A DNA stretch of 15,872 bases, from contig JAJYBE010000020.1 in NCBI GenBank assembly GCA_021779205.1, positions 1-15,872 on the forward strand, written 5' to 3'. The DNA comes from a bacterium (GTDB taxonomy: Bacteria; Patescibacteriota; Minisyncoccia; Moranbacterales; UBA2206). Shown one piece after another: positions 1-5,910 of the stretch (positions are counted from its first letter, which is position 1; each line of letters starts with the position of its first letter). The notes under the pieces are model-generated. The model searched no databases. It was not told where the DNA came from and worked only from the letters and a program-made list of their open reading frames with translations. Both the position numbers and the translations under genes were made by a program.

Positions 1-9
1 TTCCGATCT
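1..9. other. Probable residual Illumina adapter at contig edge
   Basis: The first nine bases, TTCCGATCT, are identical to the 3' end of the common Illumina adapter (which ends GCTCTTCCGATCT). They sit exactly at the window edge, where an untrimmed adapter would be expected. The last T of this stretch also creates an in-frame TGA (9-11) just upstream of a reading frame that otherwise looks like the interior of a carbonic-anhydrase gene, which fits a non-genomic junction after base 9. A nine-base match could be chance, but the position and the frame effect make an artefact the better reading. Confidence 0.7.
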
Positions 10-11
10 GA

Positions 12-305
12 ATTCCGGGGGCGACAAAGAGTTTTCTTGAAAATGCAAAAGTTGCATGGAAAGCCGTTAAAGTGGCCTATGAAAAACATAATTGCCGAAG
101 ATTTATTGTCATTCATCATATGGATTGTGGCGCTTATGGCGGATCGATAGCTTTTCTGGATGCTTTCACAGAAGAATCATATCATTATGATCAGATGTGT
201 TATTTTGAAGAAAAATTGCTTGAACAATATCGGGATGTTAGAGTGGAAAGAATTTTTGCTCGTTTAATAGATAGTCCAACAAAAATTCAGTTCATTCAAT
301 ATTAA
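12..305 (+). CDS. Beta-carbonic-anhydrase-like protein, 5'-truncated
   Basis: This is the C-terminal part of a small beta-class carbonic-anhydrase-like protein (reversible hydration of CO2, cytoplasmic, zinc enzyme). The clearest sign is the segment HHMDCGAYGG at 114-143, which carries the family's His-x-x-Cys zinc pair followed by Gly-Ala. Upstream in the same frame, from base 12, lies I-P-G-A-T-K, resembling the Pro-Gly-containing stretch that precedes the zinc His in this family. A GTG at 72 could be taken as a start, but the open frame continues upstream through family-like sequence, so the true start is beyond the contig edge. The N-terminal Cys-x-Asp-x-Arg zinc/catalytic motif is therefore not visible. 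The end (ARLIDSPTKIQFIQY) is intact, with a TAA stop followed by a terminator. Whether it has carbonic anhydrase activity cannot be judged from this fragment. Confidence 0.72.
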   Translation: MPGATKSFLENAKVAWKAVKVAYEKHNCRRFIVIHHMDCGAYGGSIAFLDAFTEESYHYDQMCYFEEKLLEQYRDVRVERIFARLIDSPTKIQFIQY

Positions 306-318
306 CCCAATCAATTTG

Positions 319-350
319 CCACCTTGAAACATACAAGGTGGTTTTTTATT
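319..350 (+). terminator. Rho-independent terminator after the carbonic-anhydrase-like gene
   Basis: A perfect 8-bp inverted repeat, CCACCTTG (319-326) and CAAGGTGG (334-341), encloses a 7-base loop and is followed directly by six T residues (342-347). It begins 13 bases after the stop codon. This separates the carbonic-anhydrase-like gene from the rpmF unit. It is the only convincing intrinsic terminator in the window. Confidence 0.88.
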
Positions 351-378
351 TGCCAAAAAACAAAATCGGTGATATATT
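350..378 (+). promoter_or_regulatory. Sigma-70-type promoter of the rpmF-nusB-rnc-smc unit
   Basis: A -35 box TTGCCA (350-355; five of six consensus positions) is separated by exactly 17 bases from a -10 box TATATT (373-378; five of six). This predicts transcription starting near 384-386, about 25 bases before the rpmF ATG. The promoter lies immediately after the terminator of the upstream gene, as expected for the head of a new transcription unit. Confidence 0.72.
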
Positions 379-409
379 ATATAGCAGTTAACTATTTATT
401 TTTTAAATT

Positions 410-616
410 ATGCCAGTAGCAAGAAAGCGCCATACTAAGGCAAGAAGAGACAGGGCTCGAGTTTTTTATAAATTAAAGCCAAAGAATTTGGTCGAATGTT
501 CTGTTTGCAAAGCACAAATCGAACCACATACCGTTTGCGTTAACTGTGGAAAATATAAAGGTAAAGAAGTGATTGATACTGCGAAAAAAATAACTAAAAA
601 AGCTAAAAATAAATAA
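410..616 (+). CDS. rpmF: 50S ribosomal protein L32
   Basis: This is the 68-residue ribosomal protein L32, a structural protein of the large ribosomal subunit. The basic N terminus MPVARKRHTKARRDRAR is typical, followed by the conserved N-L-V-E-C-S-V-C. Two Cys-x-x-Cys pairs (CSVC and CVNC) form the zinc-ribbon of the four-Cys type, and the family's closing C-G-x-Y-K-G motif is present as CGKYKG. The Lys-rich tail (residues 57-68) is slightly longer than in many bacteria. It is the first gene after the promoter at 350-378 and lies 11 bases upstream of nusB. No Shine-Dalgarno motif precedes the ATG; the leader is A/T only. Confidence 0.97.
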   Translation: MPVARKRHTKARRDRARVFYKLKPKNLVECSVCKAQIEPHTVCVNCGKYKGKEVIDTAKKITKKAKNK

Positions 617-627
617 TTTTTTTAATT

Positions 628-1092
628 ATGTCTAATCGACATTTGTCAAGATCGGTCGCAATGCAATCATTGTATGAGTGGGATTTTAAGGGAAAAAATG
701 ATGCGATGCTTGCTGACATTGTGCGGAGAAATATTTTTGAATTTGCTCCAGGCATGGATAATACTTCTTTTGTGAGTAATCTTGTCAATATAACAATTAA
801 AAATCGGGATAAAATCGATCCGCTAATAGAAAAATGTGCGCCAGAGTGGCCATTGGAGCAAGTAACGATTGTCGATCGCAATATTTTGCGTTTGGGAATT
901 TGTGAGTTGTTATTTGGCAATTATGAGGAAGTTCCTCCAAAAGTAGCAATCAATGAGGCGATTGAATTGGCAAAATCCTTTGGAGGAGAGTCTTCCGGTC
1001 GTTTTGTTAACGGAGTTTTAGGCACAATTTATCGTGAATTGGGCGAGCCAATGAAAGATGACGAAAAAAAAGACAAGAAGAACAAAAAATAA
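628..1092 (+). CDS. nusB: Transcription antitermination factor NusB
   Basis: This is a 154-residue NusB, the all-helical RNA-binding protein that pairs with NusE (S10) on boxA RNA during antitermination of rRNA operons. Family landmarks in order are the N-terminal S-R-x-x-A-M-Q-S-L-Y-E-W (the usual R-x-x-A-x-Q-x-L-Y pattern), I-V-D-R-N-I-L-R-L-G-I-C-E-L in the centre, and V-A-I-N-E-A-I-E-L-A-K-S-F-G followed by F-V-N-G-V-L-G at the end. Together these are diagnostic. The last 15 residues are a charged Lys/Asp tail not required by the fold. It lies 11 bases after rpmF and is presumably co-transcribed with it. Confidence 0.97.
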   Translation: MSNRHLSRSVAMQSLYEWDFKGKNDAMLADIVRRNIFEFAPGMDNTSFVSNLVNITIKNRDKIDPLIEKCAPEWPLEQVTIVDRNILRLGICELLFGNYEEVPPKVAINEAIELAKSFGGESSGRFVNGVLGTIYRELGEPMKDDEKKDKKNKK

Positions 1093-1165
1093 TTTATTAA
1101 CTTATTAATTTTTCAATTCCCAGTTTCGATTATTCGTGATTGCGAATTGTAAATTTTGTGTTTTT

Positions 1166-1855
1166 ATGATTGAAGAATTGATGGATAGAATAGGCGTGGA
1201 GTTTGATGATTTGGATTTGTTGAGGCAAGCATTGACGCACCGATCATATCTGAATGAACATCGAGAATATAAGCTGGAGCATAATGAACGTTTAGAATTT
1301 TTAGGTGATGCTGTTTTGGAATTAGTTGTAACGGAGTATTTATATAAAAATTATTCCAATCCGGAAGGGGAAATGACAAATTGGCGAGCAGCGTTAGTTT
1401 GCGGTGAAATGTTAGCTAAAATATCTAAAGAATTAGGGGTGGAAGATTATCTTATGATGAGTAAGGGAGAAGCTAAAGATGTTGGAAGAGCGAGGCAATA
1501 TTTGCTTGCTAATGCATTTGAAGCGATTGTCGGAGCAATTTATTTGGATCAAAAAGAAAACGGTTATATTGCTTGCAAAGAGTTTATTTTTAAAAAAGTG
1601 ATTACTCGTTTGCCTGATATTATAGAAAAAAAACTTTATCTGGATCCAAAGAGTCACTTTCAAGAAGAAGCGCAAGAAAGAGTCGGCATAACTCCGGCAT
1701 ATCGAGTACTGGAAGAAAGTGGCCCGGATCATGATAAGAGATTTGTGATGGGAGCTTTTTTGGGTGATGAAATGGTTGCTAAGGGGGAGGGTCTTTCCAA
1801 GCAAGAGGCGCAAAGAAGCGCAGCTGAAAAAGCAATTGAAAGCAAGGGCTGGTAG
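1166..1855 (+). CDS. rnc: Ribonuclease III, with Asn at an active-site Asp position
   Basis: This is RNase III, the double-strand-specific endonuclease that processes rRNA precursors and structured RNAs. The catalytic domain carries the signature HNERLEFLGDAVLE with metal ligands E41, E44 and D48. A C-terminal double-stranded-RNA-binding domain (about residues 159-229) begins DPKSHFQEEAQ and ends with the S-K-Q-E-A-Q-R-S-A-A-E-K-A pattern. The total of 229 residues is normal for the family. The second active-site segment reads LLANAFEAIVGAIYLD, so the position equivalent to E. coli Asp114 is Asn116, while the Glu117 equivalent (E119) is kept. I chose the ATG at 1166 because the preceding 10 codons from a GTG at 1136 do not resemble the family; an ATG at 1181 is also possible. 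It is followed by smc after 31 bases. Confidence 0.96.
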   Translation: MIEELMDRIGVEFDDLDLLRQALTHRSYLNEHREYKLEHNERLEFLGDAVLELVVTEYLYKNYSNPEGEMTNWRAALVCGEMLAKISKELGVEDYLMMSKGEAKDVGRARQYLLANAFEAIVGAIYLDQKENGYIACKEFIFKKVITRLPDIIEKKLYLDPKSHFQEEAQERVGITPAYRVLEESGPDHDKRFVMGAFLGDEMVAKGEGLSKQEAQRSAAEKAIESKGW

Positions 1856-1886
1856 AAAATCAGACTATTTTGTTTAAAAATAAAAA

Positions 1887-4226
1887 ATGCTTCTCAAAAA
1901 ATTGGAAATAAATGGATTTAAGTCTTTTGCAACAAAAACGGTGTTGGATTTTTCTATGTCCAATAATGAAGATGGAATTAGGGGGATAACTGCGATTGTC
2001 GGTCCTAACGGAAGTGGAAAGTCAAATATTGCCGATGCGATGCGTTGGGTAATTGGTGAGCAATCAATGAAAAATTTGCGAGGCAAAAAAGCAGAAGATA
2101 TTATTTTTTCCGGTTCAGGCAAGAAAGCAAGATTGGGAGGGGCGCAAGTATCTCTCTATTTTGATAATAGCAAAAAAATAATTCCGTTGGAATTTGAAGA
2201 AGTTGTAATTACTCGCAAAATTTTTCGTAGCGGAGAAAGCGAATATTTAATAAATGGTTCGCGAGTAAGATTGCAAGATGTGGTGGATATTCTAGCGAAA
2301 GCCGGCATAGGAAAGGAAAGCCATGCTATTATCAATCAAGGAATGGCGGATGCGATCTTAAGCGCTACTCCGCTGGAGCGTAGATTTGTGATTGAGGAAG
2401 CGGCAGGGGTCAAGCAATATCAAATTAAAAAAGAAAGAGCCTTGCGCAAATTGGAAGCAACCAGAGAAAATTTAGCGCGTGTCAGTGAACTGATAGAAGA
2501 AATTCGTCCCAATCTTAGATTTCTAAAGCGTCAAGCGGAAAGAGCGGCGCAGAGTGAAGTGGTTGCAAAAAATCTGAAGGAAAAACAGATTACGCTTTAT
2601 TCTTATCTTTGGAATAAATTTACGCAAGAAAAAATCAGCTTAAGCGAAGAAAAAAACGCATTAGGTGTAAAAATGATGAATGCCCAACGCGAAACGGATA
2701 GGTTGGCAGATGAAGCAAATAGTCAGCCAAAAGAAGAAAGAAACAATGAAAAAATAGTTGAGCTGGGCAAAAAACAACAAGAAAAAAGAAATGAGTTAAA
2801 TGAATTAGAGCGAGAGATGTTAATTTTATCGGGTCGCATTGAAATTGAAAAAGAAAAACAAAAAAGTATCCAAATTATTGAAGAAATAAAAATTAAAAGT
2901 CAGCCAGTAAATTTGGCTTATATTAAGGATAATTTAAAAAAAATCAGAATTGATCAAGAAATTCTTATTGAAAAAGTAGGTAGGGCGGAAAATTTGGATG
3001 ATTTGAAAAAAATAAAAGAGTTAGCCGTGTTGATTGGAAAAAGACTTGATGAATTGAGAATCGACATTGATAAGGGAAAAAAAGAAGAAAAAAATCTGGA
3101 AATCAAGCCAAAAGAAATTGAATTATCTAAAGTTGACTTGCCGGTTGTCTTGGAATTTCAAGCAAAGATAGAGAGAATGCGTCAAAAAAAATATGAGCTG
3201 GAAAAGGAATTGCAGAAAATTTTTGATAATATGCAAATTGAAGCAAAGGAGGATCGTGATCGTCGGCAACATTTTTTTCAGCTGGAAAAGGAATTGCGCC
3301 TAAAGCAAGATTTATTAAGTAAATTAAAAGATAGATATAATGAATTTAAGGTTTCATTGGCAAAAGTTGAAGTGCGTGAAGAAGATTTGAGGGCGAAAAT
3401 TTTGGAAGAACTGAAAATCAATGTTGATTGTTTACGCGAAGAAGTTGATATGAATGTTGATCATTTTAATTTGGAACGAGAAATTTCCAAATTAAAATTT
3501 CAAATGGAACAAATCGGAGGAATTGATCCGTTGGTAGTAGCGGAATACGAAGAAACTAATAAGCGATTTGAATTTTTAAGTAAAGAATCTTTGGATTTGG
3601 AAAATGCCATGGAATCGCTGAAAGAGGTTGTCAGGGAAATGGAAGAGCGAGTGGAAGAAAAATTTCATGCAACATTTGATGAAATAAATAAAGAATTTTC
3701 TAAATATTTTCACATAATTTTTGGTGGAGGAGATGCACGTTTAACCAAGGTCAATGTTCGCTCGAAAAAAATCAAAGAAGCGATGGCTGAAGATAAAAGC
3801 GAAGAAATAAATAATGAAAATAATAACCAAGAGCAGGAAGAAACGAAGGAAGAAAAGGGTGAAACCGGTATTGATATTTTCGCTTGCCCGGCAGGAAAAA
3901 GAATTAATAATCTCTCGGTGCTTTCCGGAGGAGAGCGATCACTGACATCATTAGCTCTACTTTTTGCAATAATCGCTCATAATCCGCCACCATTTTCTAT
4001 TTTAGATGAGGTTGAGGCGGCATTGGATGAAGCAAATTCAAAACGATTTAGTGGAATAATTCGCGATCTTTCTTCGCACACGCAGTTTATCGCGATCACG
4101 CATAATCGTGAAACGATGCGTCAAGCATCCGCTTTATATGGCGTAACAATGGGTGAGGATGGAGTTTCAAGATTGTTGTCGGTTAAAATCGATCAAATTG
4201 GTCGAGGCGGAAAAATTATTCAATAA
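1887..4226 (+). CDS. smc: Short, apparently hingeless chromosome segregation protein SMC
   Basis: This is an SMC ATPase, which organises and helps segregate the chromosome. The head is complete: FKSFATKT near the N terminus, Walker A GPNGSGKS (residues 39-46), Q-loop NQG (Q151), ABC signature LSGGERSLTSLAL (from 679), Walker B with D707-E708, D-loop ALDEAN (712-717) and switch His H739. These match SMC rather than RecN or Rad50. At 779 residues it is about two thirds of the usual ~1150-1200. The charged coiled-coil regions (about 175-335 and 420-590) are joined by a short charged segment, and I see no Gly-rich globular hinge. An acidic Asn/Gln/Glu-rich insert (about 635-660) interrupts the C-terminal head. 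The reading frame is intact, so the shortness is not a frameshift. Neither ScpA nor ScpB is in the window. Confidence 0.93.
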   Translation: MLLKKLEINGFKSFATKTVLDFSMSNNEDGIRGITAIVGPNGSGKSNIADAMRWVIGEQSMKNLRGKKAEDIIFSGSGKKARLGGAQVSLYFDNSKKIIPLEFEEVVITRKIFRSGESEYLINGSRVRLQDVVDILAKAGIGKESHAIINQGMADAILSATPLERRFVIEEAAGVKQYQIKKERALRKLEATRENLARVSELIEEIRPNLRFLKRQAERAAQSEVVAKNLKEKQITLYSYLWNKFTQEKISLSEEKNALGVKMMNAQRETDRLADEANSQPKEERNNEKIVELGKKQQEKRNELNELEREMLILSGRIEIEKEKQKSIQIIEEIKIKSQPVNLAYIKDNLKKIRIDQEILIEKVGRAENLDDLKKIKELAVLIGKRLDELRIDIDKGKKEEKNLEIKPKEIELSKVDLPVVLEFQAKIERMRQKKYELEKELQKIFDNMQIEAKEDRDRRQHFFQLEKELRLKQDLLSKLKDRYNEFKVSLAKVEVREEDLRAKILEELKINVDCLREEVDMNVDHFNLEREISKLKFQMEQIGGIDPLVVAEYEETNKRFEFLSKESLDLENAMESLKEVVREMEERVEEKFHATFDEINKEFSKYFHIIFGGGDARLTKVNVRSKKIKEAMAEDKSEEINNENNNQEQEETKEEKGETGIDIFACPAGKRINNLSVLSGGERSLTSLALLFAIIAHNPPPFSILDEVEAALDEANSKRFSGIIRDLSSHTQFIAITHNRETMRQASALYGVTMGEDGVSRLLSVKIDQIGRGGKIIQ

Positions 4227-4236
4227 TTTTTTTTCA

Positions 4237-5904
4237 ATGTCAATAAAAAAAAGTAAAATATTTTATTCATTGGTTATTTTAATTCTCACCATGGGAATTT
4301 TTTTGCGTTTTTGGAAACTTGGTTCAATTCCTCCCGGCATTCAGTACGATGAGGCTTATAATGGAATTAATGCTATTTTAGCAAATGAAACTGGTGATTA
4401 TAAATTATTTTATCAAGAAAATACCGGGCGCGAGGGTTTGCATATGGATGTAATTGCGATTTTTATTAAATTATTTGGAGTTAGTAATTATTCTTTGCGC
4501 ATAGCTAATGCAATGTGGGGATCTTTAACTTTGATTGGTTTTTATTTTCTCTTGCGAGAATTGAGATTATCCAAGTTATCTGTTTTGCTTGGCGTGTTTA
4601 TGCTTAGTTTTTCATTTTGGCATTTGGATTTTTCACGCACAGCTTTTCGAGCAATTATGGTGCCGATGGTCATTGTTTGGTCACTTTATTTTTTATTAAA
4701 AGCACTGCATTGCAAAAATAAACGGAAGGGCTATTTGTTTTTTGTTATTGCTGGAGCTTGTTTGGGTTTTGGAATCTATACCTATATCGCTTTTCGCGTG
4801 GCGCCTTTAATTTTTATTTTATTTGGTTTGGCGTATGCATCGTTTGAAAAAGATTGGCTGAAAAAAAATTGGTTAGTTGTGATTTTTTTTATTGCGGCAT
4901 CAATTCTTTGCGCGTTACCAATTTTAATTTATTTTTATTTTCACAGTAATGATTTTTGGTCTCGCGCTGATGCTGTATCAATATTTAATTCCGCTAAAAT
5001 TTCCCCCATTAATGCTTTTTTAAAGAGTCTTAGTTATCATTTGCGCGCTTTTTTTGTTGATGGAGATCCGAATCCGCGCCATAACTACGATAATCAACCG
5101 TTAATTCCAACTGGCTGGATGGCTTTTTTGGCATTAGGTTTTATTATTGCGACAAAAGAAATCGTTGAGAATGTTATAAAAAAAATAAAATTCAAAAAAA
5201 TAAATATTGAAAGTGTTTTTAAGCCATCAGGATTGTTTTACCCTTCAGTTATTGCGCAAAGTATTTTTTGGGTGATGTTAATTCCCGGAGCGCTTAGCAT
5301 TGAAGGCATTCCGCATTCTTTGCGTATTATCGGAATGATTCCGGGCGTTTTCATTTTATGCATTTTGCCAATGGAGTATATTTTGAAAATTTATCGCAAA
5401 ATGCGCGATTCATCAGATATTTCCTTGCGAAAAACAGGAACAAATTTGACATTGACTTTTGTTCTGGGCTTGACAATGGTAATCATCGCCAGTGGTATTT
5501 TTCAAGTATATGTTTATTTTGATCTTTGGGCAAACGATTTGCGAACAGCCAGTGGGTTTGAAAGAAAGCTTTATTTAATGGGTCTTTTGATTCAGAAAAT
5601 GGATGTTCATAAAAATAATTATGTCATTACGGCATACAATACGGCTATTTATGCTGACAGGAAAACATCCAGTCTCAAAACGGTTGAATTTATTGCTTAT
5701 CCGAAGATAAAAAAGTATTTATTTTATCATCCGCTTGATGGTGTAAATAATATTAATTGTGATGATGCACAAATTATTTTTCAGGAGTCAGATCAGTGGT
5801 TGCGCAATCAATATCGCGATAAATGTCCGGGAATGCATACGGATAAATATAGCTATTCTAAAGGAAAATATGTTTTTTTTGTGATGCTTAGCCAAAAAGA
5901 ATAA
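4237..5904 (+). CDS. GT39/ArnT-like polytopic membrane glycosyltransferase (GT-C fold)
   Basis: This is a 555-residue integral membrane protein of the GT39/PMT superfamily, enzymes that move a sugar from a polyprenyl-phosphate donor to an acceptor outside the cytoplasmic membrane. After the first transmembrane helix (about 9-24), the first outer loop carries the conserved acidic pair in QYDEAYNG (D38, E39), then GREGLHM. Many hydrophobic helices follow to about residue 428. A GDPNPRHN motif (276-283) resembles a loop seen in bacterial members. The last ~125 residues form a soluble, probably extracytoplasmic domain with two Cys. The ATG at 4237 was chosen over an upstream in-frame ATG at 4153, because that extension lies inside smc and is not membrane-like. 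It starts 10 bases after smc and so may be read from the rpmF promoter. Donor and acceptor cannot be deduced. Confidence 0.82.
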   Translation: MSIKKSKIFYSLVILILTMGIFLRFWKLGSIPPGIQYDEAYNGINAILANETGDYKLFYQENTGREGLHMDVIAIFIKLFGVSNYSLRIANAMWGSLTLIGFYFLLRELRLSKLSVLLGVFMLSFSFWHLDFSRTAFRAIMVPMVIVWSLYFLLKALHCKNKRKGYLFFVIAGACLGFGIYTYIAFRVAPLIFILFGLAYASFEKDWLKKNWLVVIFFIAASILCALPILIYFYFHSNDFWSRADAVSIFNSAKISPINAFLKSLSYHLRAFFVDGDPNPRHNYDNQPLIPTGWMAFLALGFIIATKEIVENVIKKIKFKKINIESVFKPSGLFYPSVIAQSIFWVMLIPGALSIEGIPHSLRIIGMIPGVFILCILPMEYILKIYRKMRDSSDISLRKTGTNLTLTFVLGLTMVIIASGIFQVYVYFDLWANDLRTASGFERKLYLMGLLIQKMDVHKNNYVITAYNTAIYADRKTSSLKTVEFIAYPKIKKYLFYHPLDGVNNINCDDAQIIFQESDQWLRNQYRDKCPGMHTDKYSYSKGKYVFFVMLSQKE

Positions 5905-5910
5905 ATTTCA

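Noticed and set aside
10..15. GAATTC (EcoRI site) next to the adapter-like bases, suggesting a cloning linker.
   Set aside because: The frame from base 12 reads Ile-Pro-Gly-Ala and continues smoothly into carbonic-anhydrase-like sequence, so these bases look genomic; a six-base site is easily chance.
1136..1165. GTG start for RNase III, adding 10 residues.
   Set aside because: The extension (including two Cys) does not resemble RNase III N termini, and the ATG at 1166 has the same A/T leader style as the neighbouring genes.
1887..4226. RecN or Rad50 instead of SMC for the short ATPase.
   Set aside because: The signature and Walker B region (LSGGERSLTSLAL, then PPPFSILDEVEAALDEAN) match SMC, there is no zinc-hook Cys pair, and RecN has a different signature and length.
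4153..4236. Upstream ATG start for the GT39-like gene, overlapping smc.
   Set aside because: The 28 added residues come from the alternate frame of the conserved end of smc, and the hydrophobic N terminus begins properly at 4237.
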